A stretch of 64,000 nt of DNA from Rivibacter subsaxonicus (GCF_004217215.1 NZ_SHKP01000005.1:439501-503500); one strand, 5' to 3'; shown: positions 20,740 to 32,372, counted from the stretch's first letter. Translations and numbers: made by a program. The notes: generated by a model from the sequence alone, not told the origin.

Positions 20740-22035
20740 TCAAGCCGCCACCGCGAGGCGCACCGCAGCCATGCGTTCGCCGCGCACCGCGGCGTCGACA
20801 AAATCGCCCCAGAACTGCAGCATCGCCTTGCGTTGCTCGGCGTACTCGGCCCGGTTGTAGATCCCGCGCACGCCGCCGATCGTGTGGTTCAGCGCCTTCT
20901 CCACCACGTCGGACGGCCAGCCGTTCTCGTGCAGCAAGGTTGAGGCCGTGCGGCGCAGATCGTGGATGGTGAAAACCGGGATCGGCTGCGTCTCCAGCGC
21001 CTTCTTCAACGCCGAGTTCATGGCGTTGTGGGCGAAGGGCTTCTTCAGGCTACTTCGGCCGGGCATCACGAGTTCGCTCGTCGAGGCCAAGGCTCGCAGC
21101 TCCTTGAACAACGCAGTTGCCTGGCTCGACAGGTAGACGATGTGCGGCTTGCCGGTCTTGGAGGTCTCGGCCGGGATGTGCCACTCGCCCTGGTCAAGGT
21201 GCACATCCGACCAGCGCGCCTGGATCAGTTCGGACTTGCGCACCATCGTGAGCAACACCAGCCGCAACCCCGCCTTGAACTGGCGTCGGACATTCGACGC
21301 CTCGACGGCGCGCAGGAACACGCCGATCTCTTCCCGTGACAGGTTCCGGTCGCGCGACTTTGGTTTGAAGACATGGCGTGCCGGCAGGCCGTGCACGGGG
21401 TTCACGGTGATGAGCCCACAGGTGATGGCGTAGTCGAACAGGCGCTTGAGCAGGCCCCGAATGTCGGCGGCGGCCGCGTCGAAGCCATGCGCCTTCTTGG
21501 CCCAGATGATCGACCGCACGTCTTCGGCACTGACCTCGCTCACCTGCAGCGCGCCGATGGCGGGAAAGATCTGCCGGTCGAGGTAGCGCCGCGGGATGGT
21601 GGTGATCTTGCGGTCGCGGGTGACGATCTCACGGAAGAAGCGCTCGCCGAAGTCCTTGACGGTCTTCTCCTTCACTTCCTCGCGCTTGCTGGACTGCTTG
21701 GCGCGCGCCGGCGACTCGCCGCGCTGGACCTCGCGGCGAGCCTCGAAGCACAGCTCGCGCGCCTCCTTGAGCGTGATCTCCGGGTAGGTGCCGATGACCA
21801 GCTTCTCGGCCTTGCCGCCGAGCCGGTAGCGGTACATCCAGGTCTTGCGCCCGCTGGCCTTGACCTCGATCAGCAGGCCCTCGCCGTCGGCGGATTGGTA
21901 GGTGGCGGTCTTCGGCTTCAGCGCCTTCAGTGCGGTATCTGTCAGTCGTCCCAAGTTGCTCTCCAACAGTGATCGTGTGTCCATGGACACAGCGAAGCCC
22001 GAAAAGCGGGCCGCCATGGACACATCCATGGACAC
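20740..22035 (-). CDS. P4-type tyrosine integrase of the mnmE-inserted element
   Basis: 431-aa site-specific recombinase. The N-terminal arm-binding domain (DUF4102 type) begins LTDTALKALKPKTATYQ with the usual GLLIEVKASGRKTWMYRYR; the SAM-like core-binding domain follows (about 120-225). The catalytic domain shows Arg in MVRKSELIQARW, HDLRRTAST (HxxR) and the nucleophile Tyr in GIYNRAEY, so it appears intact. The frame opens with GTG at 22035 but ATGs at 22029, 22017 and 21984 are possible; none has a clear ribosome site and the family usually starts close to LTDT. It reads away from the mnmE 3' end, 113 bp from its stop codon, as expected for an integrase beside its attachment site. Confidence 0.92.
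   Translation of the reverse strand: MSMDVSMAARFSGFAVSMDTRSLLESNLGRLTDTALKALKPKTATYQSADGEGLLIEVKASGRKTWMYRYRLGGKAEKLVIGTYPEITLKEARELCFEARREVQRGESPARAKQSSKREEVKEKTVKDFGERFFREIVTRDRKITTIPRRYLDRQIFPAIGALQVSEVSAEDVRSIIWAKKAHGFDAAAADIRGLLKRLFDYAITCGLITVNPVHGLPARHVFKPKSRDRNLSREEIGVFLRAVEASNVRRQFKAGLRLVLLTMVRKSELIQARWSDVHLDQGEWHIPAETSKTGKPHIVYLSSQATALFKELRALASTSELVMPGRSSLKKPFAHNAMNSALKKALETQPIPVFTIHDLRRTASTLLHENGWPSDVVEKALNHTIGGVRGIYNRAEYAEQRKAMLQFWGDFVDAAVRGERMAAVRLAVAA
21981..22035. repeat. Three direct copies of CCATGGACAC at the integrase start
   Basis: Identical 10-mers lie at 21981-21990, 22014-22023 and 22026-22035; the first extends to the palindrome GTGTCCATGGACAC. They overlap the candidate start codons of the integrase gene and lie next to the presumed attachment site. 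They could be operator sites, or arm-type sites for the integrase or an excision factor; the coding frame also passes through them, so this is inferred. Confidence 0.55.
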
Positions 22036-22107
22036 AAATCACTGAGCTCGGCTGAGCATATGTGAGCAGACCTGGCATAAAAAAACGTTTACCGCAGAGG
22101 TAGATGA

Positions 22108-22138
22108 GAGGAGAAGCGAGCCGATCTGATCGCTCCTC
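22108..22138 (-). terminator. Hairpin downstream of mnmE
   Basis: GAGGAG-AGCGA (22108-22119) pairs with TCGCTCCTC (22130-22138) across a 10-nt loop, ten bases beyond the mnmE stop; an A-run on the plus strand at about 22079-22085 gives T-residues on the transcribed strand 23 bases further. It may terminate mnmE transcription, or be part of the attachment region of the element. Confidence 0.4.
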
Positions 22139-22148
22139 AGCACCAGCT

Positions 22149-22166
22149 CTACTTTCCAATGCAGAA
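22149..22166 (-). other. Attachment core at the 3' end of mnmE
   Basis: The last 18 bases of mnmE encode FCIGK and the stop codon. This is the site used by SGI1-type elements, whose integrases insert into the 3' end of mnmE (trmE/thdF) and keep the gene intact. The integrase gene lies directly beyond. I found no second copy of this sequence elsewhere in the window, so the other end of the element is probably left of position 1. Confidence 0.6.
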
Positions 22167-23546
22167 GCGCCCGAAGATTTCACCCAGCAGGTCATCGGCG
22201 CTGAAGGCGCCGGTGATGGCGCCGAGGCAATCGTGCGCCAGCCGCAGTTCCTCGGCCAGCAGGTCGAGCGCGGCGTCGCGCTGCTCGGCCAGTTGCTGCG
22301 CCAGTCGCAGGTGCTCGCGCGATTGATCGAGCGCGCGCAGGTGGCGCGCGCGGGCGATGAACACGCCCTCGCCACCCGGTTGCCAGCCGGCGAGTTCGAG
22401 CAGGCGCGCGCGCAGTGCGTCGAGCCCGGCGCCGCTGCGGGCCGATAGCGCCAGATGCTCGCCGGCCATCGACACGCCGCCGGTCGCGGCCGGCGCGAGG
22501 TCGAGCTTGGTGTCGAGATGCAGCACCGGCGCGGACGCGCCGCCAATGCGCACGGCGATCTCGCGGTCGGCCGCCGCGTAGCTCGCGTCGCCGGCGCGCG
22601 TGAGATCGTGCAGGAACAGCACCGCGTCGGCGTCGCCGATCGCCTCCCAGCTGCGCGCGATGCCGATGCGTTCGGCCTCGTCGACCGCGTCGATGCGCAA
22701 ACCGGCGGTATCGACCACGTGCAGCGGCACGCCCTCGATCTGGATCGTCTCGCGCACCTTGTCGCGCGTGGTGCCGGGAACCGGCGTCACGATCGCCAGC
22801 TCGGCGCCGGCCAGCGCGTTGAGCAGGCTGCTCTTGCCGGCGTTGGGCTGGCCGGCGAGCACCACCGTCAGGCCCTCGCGCAGCAGCGCGCCCTGGCGCG
22901 CGCGGGCCCGCACGGCGTCGAGCGCGGCCAGCACCCGTTGCAGGCGACCGCGGGCATCGGCCTTCTCGAGGAAGTCGATCTCTTCCTCGGGAAAGTCGAG
23001 CGTGGCCTCGACCAGCATGCGCAGCTCGATCAGCGCGTCGCGCAACACGCCGATCTCGGTCGAGAAGGCGCCGGCCAGCGCGCGTCCGGCCGAGCGCGCG
23101 GCGGCCTCGGTGCTGGCATCGATCAGGTCGGCCACCGCCTCGGCCTGGGCCAGGTCGAGCTTGCCGTTGAGGAAGGCGCGCTCGGTGAACTCGCCCGGCT
23201 CGGCCGGACGCAGGCGCGGCAGCGTGTCGTCCTGCGCGGCGGCCTCGAGGCAGCGCGCCAGCAGCAACTGCAGCACGATCGGCCCGCCATGCGCCTGCAA
23301 CTCGAGCACGTCCTCGCCGGTGTAGCTGTGCGGGGTCGGGAAGAACAGCGCCAGGCCGCGATCGATGGCCTCGCCGCCGGCATCGAGGAAGGGGCCGTAG
23401 TGCGCGTGGCGGGAGCTGAGCTCGCGCCCGGTCAGCGCCCGCGCCAGCGCACCGAGGCCGCGCCCGGAGACGCGCACGATGCCCACCGCGCCGCGGCCCG
23501 CGGCGGTGGCGACGGCGACGATCGGTTCATGGTGGCGCGGCAGCAT
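22149..23546 (-). CDS. mnmE: tRNA modification GTPase MnmE (TrmE)
   Basis: 465-aa GTPase that with MnmG makes the 5-carboxymethylaminomethyl group on U34 of certain tRNAs. The N-terminal formyl-THF-binding domain starts [20 protein letters not shown]; the G domain inserted in the helical domain has [14 protein letters not shown] (P-loop) and DTAGLR; the C-terminus FCIGK carries the essential Cys. The ATG at 23546 was preferred to an upstream TTG. It is the usual neighbour of yidC near the origin. Its 3' end is the integration site of the metal-resistance element and remains intact. Confidence 0.96.
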   Translation of the reverse strand: MLPRHHEPIVAVATAAGRGAVGIVRVSGRGLGALARALTGRELSSRHAHYGPFLDAGGEAIDRGLALFFPTPHSYTGEDVLELQAHGGPIVLQLLLARCLEAAAQDDTLPRLRPAEPGEFTERAFLNGKLDLAQAEAVADLIDASTEAAARSAGRALAGAFSTEIGVLRDALIELRMLVEATLDFPEEEIDFLEKADARGRLQRVLAALDAVRARARQGALLREGLTVVLAGQPNAGKSSLLNALAGAELAIVTPVPGTTRDKVRETIQIEGVPLHVVDTAGLRIDAVDEAERIGIARSWEAIGDADAVLFLHDLTRAGDASYAAADREIAVRIGGASAPVLHLDTKLDLAPAATGGVSMAGEHLALSARSGAGLDALRARLLELAGWQPGGEGVFIARARHLRALDQSREHLRLAQQLAEQRDAALDLLAEELRLAHDCLGAITGAFSADDLLGEIFGRFCIGK

Positions 23547-23572
23547 GGTCGGGATTGTCGGGCTCCACAAAG

Positions 23573-23609
23573 CACGACGCCCCGCGGCGTGAACCGGCGG
23601 GGCGTCGTG
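23573..23609 (-). terminator. Perfect 13-bp hairpin between yidC and mnmE
   Basis: CACGACGCCCCGC and GCGGGGCGTCGTG form a perfect 13-bp stem with an 11-nt loop, 19 bases after the yidC stop and 26 bases before the mnmE start. The T-run after it is short (CTTTG), so it may end only part of the transcripts and set the yidC to mnmE ratio. Confidence 0.65.
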
Positions 23610-23628
23610 GGTTGCTTTCAGCGTCGGA

Positions 23629-25308
23629 TCAGTTCACGCCGAGCCGGCGGTTGATGAACCACTGCTGCGCGATGGACAGCACGTTGTTCGTGATCCAGTA
23701 CAGCACCAGGCCGGCCGGGAAGAAGAAGAACATGATGCCGAACACCAGCGGCATGATCCACATCAGCTTGGCCTGCACCGGATCCGGCGGCGTCGGGTTG
23801 AGCCAGGTCTGCAGTAGCGAGGTGGCGGTCATCACGATCGGCAGGATGAAGTACGGATCCTTGGCCGAGAGGTCGGTGATCCACAGCCACTGCGCGTTGC
23901 GCATTTCCACGCTCGACAGCAGCACCCAGTAGAGCGCGATGAAGACCGGGATCTGGACCAGGATCGGCAGGCAGCTGCCGAGCGGGTTGATCTTCTCCTC
24001 GCGGTAGATGCGCATCATTTCCTGCTGCATCTGCTGCGGGTTGTCCTTGAGGCGCTCGCGCATCTCCATGATGCGCGGGTTGACCTTCTTCATCCGCGCC
24101 ATCGACGCGTAGGCGCGCGCGTTGAGTCCGTAGAACGCGGCCTTCAGCAGCACCACCAGCGCGACGATCGCCCAGCCCCAGTTGCCGATCAGCTGGTAGA
24201 GCCACGAGAGCAACCAGAACAGCGGCTTGGCGAGGATCGTGAAGATGCCGTAGTCCTTGACCAGGTCGAGGCCGGGCGCCAGCTCCTCGAGCTTCTTCTC
24301 CTCCTGCGGACCGGCATAGAGCTGGCTCGTGAAGCTGCGGGTCTGGCCAGGCTCGATCGGCCCGAGCGCGAACAGCTGGCCGATGGCGTAGAGATTGGTG
24401 TCGACCTTGCGTGCGTAGAACTCGCGCGCCGCGGCGTCGCCGTGCAGCCAGGCGCTGATGAAGTAATGCTGGACCATCGCGACCCAGCCGTTGTCGGCGC
24501 TCTTGTCGATCGAGGCGTTGCCCTTCTCGATGTCCTTGAACTCGATCTTCTTGAACTTGGCCGCGTCGGTGTAGACCGCCGGCCCGGTGAAGGTGAAGTA
24601 GAAGCTCGACTCCCCGGGCGGCGGGTTGCCATCGCGCACCAGCTGCTGGTAGAGCTGCGGCGAGATCGCCGTGGTGCCGACGTTCTGCACCTCGTGCGTC
24701 ACCTTCACCGCATAGCTGCCGCGCTTGAAGGTGAAGGTCTTGGCGAGCTTGACGCCGCCCATCACCGGCGACTCGAAGCGCACGTTCAGTTCGTCGGCGC
24801 CGTCCTGCAGCGTCGTCGCACCGGGCACGAGTTGCATCGGACTCAGATGCGACGGGAGGTCGGGCGCACCGACCAGGCCGGTCTGCGCCAGGTAGACGCG
24901 CTCCGCCGAGCGGTCGAACAGCACGACGTTGCGCGTCTTGTCGTTCTGGTCGACGTGATGCAGCAACTCGAGCCGCACCAGGCTGGCGCCGGCCGAGTCG
25001 AAGCTCGCCTTGATCAGGTCGCTGGTCACGGTGAAGGTCGTGCCGGCGGCCGGCGCCGACGCGCCGCCGACCGGTGCGACGGCCGCGGCCGCGGTTACCG
25101 AAGCAGCACCGCCCGCCATCGGCGCCGGTACCGCGGCGCTGCCGGCGATCGCCGGTGCCGAGCCCGGCGCCGGCGCAGTGACCGCCGGCTTGGCGCCGGC
25201 CCCGAAGAACATCGGCGGATGCCCGTTGTGCTTGTTCCACGCGTCCCACAACAGGACGAGCGACATCGTGAACACCACCCAGAGGACGGTGCGGCGCATA
25301 TCGGTCAT
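23629..25308 (-). CDS. yidC: Membrane protein insertase YidC
   Basis: 559-aa inner-membrane insertase for Sec-dependent and independent proteins. An N-terminal membrane helix ([16 protein letters not shown]) and an Ala/Pro/Gly-rich linker lead into the large periplasmic beta domain (about 90-345) and then the conserved five-helix 60KD_IMP core; signatures include [20 protein letters not shown] and [18 protein letters not shown]. The start overlaps the yidD stop by four bases, the normal arrangement in this operon. Confidence 0.97.
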   Translation of the reverse strand: MTDMRRTVLWVVFTMSLVLLWDAWNKHNGHPPMFFGAGAKPAVTAPAPGSAPAIAGSAAVPAPMAGGAASVTAAAAVAPVGGASAPAAGTTFTVTSDLIKASFDSAGASLVRLELLHHVDQNDKTRNVVLFDRSAERVYLAQTGLVGAPDLPSHLSPMQLVPGATTLQDGADELNVRFESPVMGGVKLAKTFTFKRGSYAVKVTHEVQNVGTTAISPQLYQQLVRDGNPPPGESSFYFTFTGPAVYTDAAKFKKIEFKDIEKGNASIDKSADNGWVAMVQHYFISAWLHGDAAAREFYARKVDTNLYAIGQLFALGPIEPGQTRSFTSQLYAGPQEEKKLEELAPGLDLVKDYGIFTILAKPLFWLLSWLYQLIGNWGWAIVALVVLLKAAFYGLNARAYASMARMKKVNPRIMEMRERLKDNPQQMQQEMMRIYREEKINPLGSCLPILVQIPVFIALYWVLLSSVEMRNAQWLWITDLSAKDPYFILPIVMTATSLLQTWLNPTPPDPVQAKLMWIMPLVFGIMFFFFPAGLVLYWITNNVLSIAQQWFINRRLGVN

Positions 25309-25655
25309 GACTTCTTGATCTCGCAGGACGACGTTGAATGGGAAAGAGGAGTCTCGGCCGCGGCGCGCGTGAGCCAGCCGGGTGCCCAGGCGGCGAGCCG
25401 CTCCGGCACCGGATCGCAGCCACCCTCGCAGCCCGGGTAGCAGCGCAGCAGGCGCCGCGCGCCGAGCGCGCTGCCGGCCAGCGCGCCATGGCGCTGAAGG
25501 GCTTGCATCGTGTAGGCCGAGCAGCTGGGTTCGTAGCGGCAGCTGTTGCCCAGCCAGGCGCTGAACAGCAACTGGTAGGCGCGCACCAGGCCCATCAGCA
25601 GGCGCTGCGGTGCGCGTGCCAGGTCATCGGCGGCCTGGGTCCAGGAGAACTGCAT
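25305..25655 (-). CDS. yidD: Membrane protein insertion efficiency factor YidD
   Basis: 116 residues. The family signature is clear: LLFSAWLGNSCRYEPSCSAY and LLRCYPGCEGGCDPVP. YidD is a small membrane-associated protein that helps YidC-dependent insertion. The start at 25655 (MQFSWTQ) was chosen because the longer open frame runs through rnpA and encodes nothing related. The stop overlaps the yidC start and the start is four bases after the rnpA stop. The C-terminal tail (about 25 residues past DPVP) is somewhat longer than in E. coli. Confidence 0.95.
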   Translation of the reverse strand: MQFSWTQAADDLARAPQRLLMGLVRAYQLLFSAWLGNSCRYEPSCSAYTMQALQRHGALAGSALGARRLLRCYPGCEGGCDPVPERLAAWAPGWLTRAAAETPLSHSTSSCEIKKS

Positions 25656-25659
25656 CGGT

Positions 25660-26076
25660 TCAGCCTCTGGGGCCGCCAGGCAAGGCCGCAAACAGGCGGC
25701 CCACCTCGTCGCGCACGCTCGCGCGCAGCGCGGGCGATCTGGCGCTGACGAAGTGCTTGGGATCGAAGGGCGCGCGCAGCCGCAGCACCCAGTTGCCCGC
25801 CGCCAGTGCAGCGGCACGCGCGTCGAAGGCGCTGCGCGCCTGGCGCTTGATCAGGTTGCGGGTGACGGCCCGGCGGGCATGCCGCTTGGGCACGACCAGA
25901 CCGACTTGCAGCGTGTCTTCCACAGGCTTGGCGTCTGCAGATACTGTGCTTGTTGACAACTGGGCGTGGTGGAGCACGAAATGCTCGGTCCGGGCCACCG
26001 GTCGTGACGAAAGCGCAGCCGCAAAGGCGCTCGGATCGCCAAGGGCGATCCAGCGGCGTGCCGGCAAGGCGCTCAT
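25660..26076 (-). CDS. rnpA: Ribonuclease P protein component
   Basis: 138-aa protein subunit of RNase P, which binds the catalytic RNA and the 5' leader of pre-tRNA. The RNR motif is present as RRAVTRNLIKRQAR near residue 71, preceded by VGLVVPKRHARRAV. An acidic/Ser-rich insertion (about 38-55) is longer than in E. coli, common in beta-proteobacteria. It lies between rpmH and yidD in the canonical order. Confidence 0.95.
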   Translation of the reverse strand: MSALPARRWIALGDPSAFAAALSSRPVARTEHFVLHHAQLSTSTVSADAKPVEDTLQVGLVVPKRHARRAVTRNLIKRQARSAFDARAAALAAGNWVLRLRAPFDPKHFVSARSPALRASVRDEVGRLFAALPGGPRG

Positions 26077-26124
26077 CGCGCTAGCGGCCAGCGCCGCTCA
26101 GGTCGAGACGGAAGCGTTGGAGGA

Positions 26125-26259
26125 TCAGAGACCCAGGCGCTTGCGGCCCTTGGCGCGACGTGCGCTGATCACGGCTTTGCCACCGCGCGTCTTCATGCGC
26201 ACCAGGAAACCATGGGTGCGGGCGCGGCGGATCTTCGACGGTTGGTAAGTGCGTTTCAT
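26125..26259 (-). CDS. rpmH: 50S ribosomal protein L34
   Basis: 44 residues beginning [19 protein letters not shown] and ending [10 protein letters not shown], the standard L34 sequence. A GAGG ribosome site lies 9 bases upstream of the ATG at 26259. It is the first gene of the leftward rpmH-rnpA-yidD-yidC-mnmE run and is divergent from dnaA. Confidence 0.97.
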   Translation of the reverse strand: MKRTYQPSKIRRARTHGFLVRMKTRGGKAVISARRAKGRKRLGL

Positions 26260-26504
26260 GATGGAAAACCTCGGTAGCGATGACGTCGACCGACATCAGG
26301 CTCGGTCAGGCTGGGGCCCTGCTGGCAACCGGGCCCGATCGGCCTGGCTGCTTGAGCCCTCATGCGCAAAAGAACGGGCAGGACGCAGAAAAGCGGCGGT
26401 GCCCGGACGCGCGGAACCCGTGATTACACCAGAGATGGGCCATCCGGTCAAACCCGGAACCCTCCAAGGAGCCCGGCGATCTGTGGACGCCAGACCCTAG
26501 GAAC

Positions 26505-26513
26505 TGTGGATAA
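26505..26513 (-). promoter_or_regulatory. DnaA box (perfect consensus)
   Basis: TGTGGATAA on the plus strand is TTATCCACA on the minus strand, the high-affinity DnaA site, 72 bp upstream of dnaA. Confidence 0.8.
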
Positions 26514-26565
26514 CCCTGCTGGCAGGGGTTCCGCGCGGCATAGAATTCAGCCGCTCGAACCCTGC

Positions 26566-26574
26566 TTGTCCACA
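26566..26574 (+). promoter_or_regulatory. DnaA box (one mismatch)
   Basis: TTGTCCACA lies 10 bp before the dnaA start codon, where DnaA binding would repress its own synthesis. Confidence 0.6.
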
Positions 26575-26584
26575 CAACAAAAGA

Positions 26585-27973
26585 ATGAGTCCCGATCTCT
26601 GGCAGCGCGGCTGCGAGCGCCTCGCGCTGGAACTGCCCGAACAGCAGTTCAACACCTGGATCCGTCCGCTGCCAGGGGCCGAGTTGCGCGAGCACCAGGA
26701 CAGCACGATCCTGACCCTGCGCGTGCCCAACCGCTTCAAGCTCGACTGGATCCGCACCCAGTACGCGCCGCGCATCGAAACGCTGATGAGCGAGCTCGCC
26801 GGCAAGCCGGTGCGGCTCGAGCTGCAACTCGCGACCCGCGATGCGACCACCGTCGAGCGTGCCCGTCCTTCCGCCAACCCGCCCGCCCACAACGGGGTTG
26901 CCGTCGCCAGCGTAGCGGCCACTCCGATCGCCGCGCCGGCGCCGAGCCAGTCCAAGCACCGGCTCAACTCGGCCCTGACCTTCGACACGCTGGTGCCCGG
27001 CCGCGCCAACCAGATGGCGCGCACCGCGGCGCTGCACGTGGCCGGCGCGCCGGGCCACATGTACAACCCGCTGTTCATCTACGGCGGCGTCGGCCTCGGC
27101 AAGACGCACCTGATCCACGCCGTCGGCAACGCGCTGCTGCGCGACAAGCCCGACGCCCGCGTGCTCTACCTGCATGCCGAGCAGTTCATCACCGACGTCG
27201 TGCGCAACTACCAGCGCAAGACCTTCGACGAACTCAAGGCCAAGTACCACTCGCTCGACCTGCTGCTGATCGACGACGTGCAGTTCTTCGCCGGCAAGGA
27301 GCGCACCCAGGAGGAGTTCTTCAACGCCTTCGAGGCGCTGCTGGCCAAGAAGGCCCACATCATCATGACCAGCGATACCTATCCAAAAGGTCTCGCAGAC
27401 ATCGATGAACGCCTGACCAGCCGCTTCGACGCCGGCCTGACGGTCGCGATCGAGCCGCCCGAGCTCGAGATGCGCGTGGCGATCCTGATGAAGAAGTCCG
27501 ACGCCGAAGGCACGCCGATGCCCGAGGACGTGGCCTTCTTCGTGGCCAAGAACGTGCGCGCCAACGTGCGCGAGTTGGAAGGCGCGCTGCGCAAGGTGCT
27601 GGCCTACGCCCGCTTCAGCCAGAAGGAAATCAACATCGGCCTGGCACGCGAGGCGCTGAAAGACCTGCTCTCGATCCAGAACCGCCAGATCGGCGTCGAG
27701 AACATCCAGAAGACGGTGGCCGACTTCTACAAGATCAAGGTCGCCGACATGTACAGCAAGAAGCGCCCGGCCAGCATTGCCCGCCCGCGCCAGATCGCGA
27801 TGTACCTGGCCAAGGAACTCACGCAGAAGAGCCTGCCCGAGATCGGCGAGTTGTTCGGTGGTCGCGACCACACCACCGTGCTGCACGCGGTGCGCAAGAT
27901 CGGTGGCGAGCGCGGCAAGAACACCGAGCTCAACCAGCAACTGCACGTGCTCGAACAGACCCTGAAGGGTTGA
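26585..27973 (+). CDS. dnaA: Chromosomal replication initiator DnaA
   Basis: 462-aa initiator that binds DnaA boxes and melts the origin. Domain I (residues 1-90, [20 protein letters not shown]), a variable linker, the AAA+ domain with Walker [11 protein letters not shown] and Walker [11 protein letters not shown], and the C-terminal domain IV with the signature [19 protein letters not shown] are all present. Length and order are normal. It is divergent from rpmH and followed by dnaN after 244 bp. Confidence 0.98.
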   Translation: MSPDLWQRGCERLALELPEQQFNTWIRPLPGAELREHQDSTILTLRVPNRFKLDWIRTQYAPRIETLMSELAGKPVRLELQLATRDATTVERARPSANPPAHNGVAVASVAATPIAAPAPSQSKHRLNSALTFDTLVPGRANQMARTAALHVAGAPGHMYNPLFIYGGVGLGKTHLIHAVGNALLRDKPDARVLYLHAEQFITDVVRNYQRKTFDELKAKYHSLDLLLIDDVQFFAGKERTQEEFFNAFEALLAKKAHIIMTSDTYPKGLADIDERLTSRFDAGLTVAIEPPELEMRVAILMKKSDAEGTPMPEDVAFFVAKNVRANVRELEGALRKVLAYARFSQKEINIGLAREALKDLLSIQNRQIGVENIQKTVADFYKIKVADMYSKKRPASIARPRQIAMYLAKELTQKSLPEIGELFGGRDHTTVLHAVRKIGGERGKNTELNQQLHVLEQTLKG

Positions 27974-28217
27974 AGACCCAGAAGCAGAAGCTTGTCCCGG
28001 CTGTCAAGGCATAGCTCTGGGGACAAGTTCGGAACAACCAGCAAGCTATCCACAGGACAAGGCCCGTTTCGAAACTTCTCCCCATTCGCGGCGCAGCGGC
28101 GACGGTCTCGGCCCACAGGGTTCATCCGTCGCTAAACCCGCGTCGAAACAGGCGAAAATCACGTTGTCCACAAGGCGAGCCGCCCTCTACTACGACGACT
28201 ACCTTAAAGAGGTTGAA
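27974..28217. other. dnaA-dnaN intergenic region with DnaA boxes
   Basis: The 244-bp spacer contains CTATCCACA (28046-28054) and TTGTCCACA (28164-28172), each one mismatch from the consensus TTATCCACA and both on the plus strand, so the origin may extend across both sides of dnaA. The dnaN ribosome site AGAGG lies at its right end. No small gene is evident. Confidence 0.6.
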
Positions 28218-29324
28218 ATGATTGTGTTGAAAGGCCAGCAGGAAAAACTTCTTGGCGCGCTGCAGGCAGTAGCCGGCATCGTCGAGAGGCGTCACACCCT
28301 GCCGGTACTGGCCAACGTCCTGCTGCGCAAGACCGGCGACCAGATCGAGTTCACCACCAGCGACCTGGAGATCCAGGTTCGCACCACGGCCAGCTTCGAC
28401 GGCGACGCGGCCAACTTCTCGACCACGGTCGGCGCGCGCAAGCTGATCGACATCCTGCGCACCCTGCCGGCCGACCAGAACGTCAGCCTCACCAGCAACC
28501 AGAGCAAGCTCACGCTGGCCGGCGGCAAGAGCCGCTTCACGCTGCAGACCCTGCCGGCCGAGGACTTTCCGCTGGTGCAGGAAGCGGCCGACTTCGGCCC
28601 GGTCTTCGGCGTGCCGCAGAAGACGCTCAAGAGCCTGATCAACCAGGTTCACTTCGCGATGGCGGTGCACGACATCCGCTACTACCTCAACGGCATCCTG
28701 TTCGTTGCCGAGGGCAGCACGCTCACGCTCGTGGCCACCGACGGCCACCGCCTGGCGCTGGCGCAGGCCACGCTCGACAAGGACATCCCGAAGCAGGAGG
28801 TCATCCTGCCGCGCAAGACCGTGCTCGAACTGCAGCGCCTGCTGAAGGACGAGGACACGCCGATCGAGATGCGCTTTGCCGGCAACCAGGCCAAGTTCGC
28901 CTTTGCCGGGCTGGAGTTCGTCACCAAGCTGGTCGAGGGCAAGTTCCCCGACTACAACCGCGTGATTCCCAAGAACCACAAGAACCACATCACGCTCGGC
29001 CGCGTGCCGCTGCTGGCCAGCCTGCAGCGCGCCGCCATCCTCACGAGCGAGAAGTTCAAGGGCGTGCGCATGAACTTCGAGCCGGGCCTGCTGAAGATTG
29101 CCTCCAGCAACGCCGAGCAGGAAGAGGCCAAGGAAGAGATCGAGATCGACTACGGCGGCGACGCCATCGAGATCGGCTTCAACGTGACCTACCTGATGGA
29201 CGCGCTGGCCAACATGCCGCAGGAGATGGTGAGCCTGTCGCTGCAGGACGCCAACAGCTCGGCGCTGGTGACGGTGCCCGAGCAGGCCGGCTTCAAGTAC
29301 GTGGTGATGCCGATGCGCATTTGA
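28218..29324 (+). CDS. dnaN: DNA polymerase III beta subunit (sliding clamp)
   Basis: 368-aa ring-forming clamp. It begins MIVLKGQQEKLLGALQAVAG and ends with the conserved KYVVMPMRI, the C-terminal strand that contacts clamp-binding partners. Three similar domains are evident, for example RHTLPVLANVLL and ATDGHRLALAQ. The ATG at 28218 has AGAGG upstream; an earlier TTG at 28164 would start inside a DnaA box and is unlikely. Length matches the family. Confidence 0.98.
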   Translation: MIVLKGQQEKLLGALQAVAGIVERRHTLPVLANVLLRKTGDQIEFTTSDLEIQVRTTASFDGDAANFSTTVGARKLIDILRTLPADQNVSLTSNQSKLTLAGGKSRFTLQTLPAEDFPLVQEAADFGPVFGVPQKTLKSLINQVHFAMAVHDIRYYLNGILFVAEGSTLTLVATDGHRLALAQATLDKDIPKQEVILPRKTVLELQRLLKDEDTPIEMRFAGNQAKFAFAGLEFVTKLVEGKFPDYNRVIPKNHKNHITLGRVPLLASLQRAAILTSEKFKGVRMNFEPGLLKIASSNAEQEEAKEEIEIDYGGDAIEIGFNVTYLMDALANMPQEMVSLSLQDANSSALVTVPEQAGFKYVVMPMRI

Positions 29325-29370
29325 GTCGCTTCGCTGCCGCGGGTTTGTGACCCCAGCGGCCAGCCAGCAC

Positions 29371-32016
<2,646 letters not shown>

Positions 32017-32035
32017 TCGCCGCTGTAGGTGGGGG

Positions 32036-32222
32036 CATATCGTGAGAAATCGTGGGGCAAAAGGTGACAAGTAGGCTTCCCCGCACGACGGCGCCTTCAA
32101 GCCCCAAACGCAACAATCGAGTCAGCGAACTGAGTAATCGGGTTGATCTGGCCGGTCCAGCATCGCAGGGGATATTGTAGGGCGACCCATAACGTGAGAA
32201 TTTGAGCCCCATAAGCTGAGAA
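32036..32222 (+). repeat. Three copies of CATA(A/T)(CG/GC)TGAGAA
   Basis: CATATCGTGAGAA at 32036-32048, CATAACGTGAGAA at 32188-32200 and CATAAGCTGAGAA at 32210-32222 are in the same orientation; the first and last continue with ATC. A weaker relative (CTGAGAACG) occurs inverted after the operon around 35886-35900. Spaced, same-orientation repeats at one edge and inverted ones at the other resemble transposase-binding sites at transposon ends, but no transposase is present. Confidence 0.5.
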
Positions 32223-32248
32223 ATCTATGGGTGTTTCATAGCTCTCAG
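32216..32248. promoter_or_regulatory. Imperfect dyad upstream of the two-gene accessory operon
   Basis: CTGAGAAATCTATG (from 32216) pairs with CATAGCTCTCAG (32237-32248) with two differences across a short spacer. It lies about 125 bp before the first gene and could be an operator for the winged-helix part of that protein or another regulator. Confidence 0.4.
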
Positions 32249-32372
32249 GTAAATGGCGGACCGCCACGTTCTCTGCCCACGTGAGGTCCGTCGCTCTTTG
32301 TGCACGCCCAACAGGGCTTGTGTGAAGGTATCTGAAAGGGAGTGAGCACGACCGACTTCGGCAAAGCGACCG

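Larger units (their letters stand above)
26260..26584. other. rpmH-dnaA intergenic region, part of the probable replication origin
   Basis: This 325-bp divergent spacer holds promoters for rpmH and dnaA and at least one perfect DnaA box. The sequence GAACTGTGGATAACC contains TGTGGATAA at 26505-26513, the exact complement of TTATCCACA; TTGTCCACA at 26566-26574 has one mismatch, ten bases before the dnaA start. A third weaker match (TGTGGACGC) lies near 26482. No long AT-rich unwinding element stands out. Boxes beside dnaA also serve in its autoregulation. Confidence 0.7.
32017..32372. other. 356-bp region after gyrB with short repeats; left edge of an inserted locus
   Basis: No gene is supported here. 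The region starts TGTAGGTGGGGG nine bases beyond the gyrB stop and carries three copies of a 13-mer and a dyad (listed separately). GC is visibly lower than in the flanks. The sequence probably holds the promoter of the following operon and may include the end of a mobile element. Confidence 0.5.

Noticed and set aside
21981-22035. CCATGGACAC repeats as a CRISPR array
   Set aside because: Units are 10 bp with irregular spacers of 23 and 2 bp and no cas genes; not a CRISPR.
22455-23654. 399-aa plus-strand frame opposite mnmE
   Set aside because: Mirror of a conserved essential-type gene; no motif or ribosome site.
26360-27946. 528-aa open frame opposite dnaA
   Set aside because: Mirror frame of dnaA with no recognisable motif.
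26076-28218. Small plasmid or phage origin rather than chromosomal origin
   Set aside because: Complete rpmH-rnpA-yidD-yidC-mnmE and dnaA-dnaN-gyrB synteny identifies the chromosomal locus.
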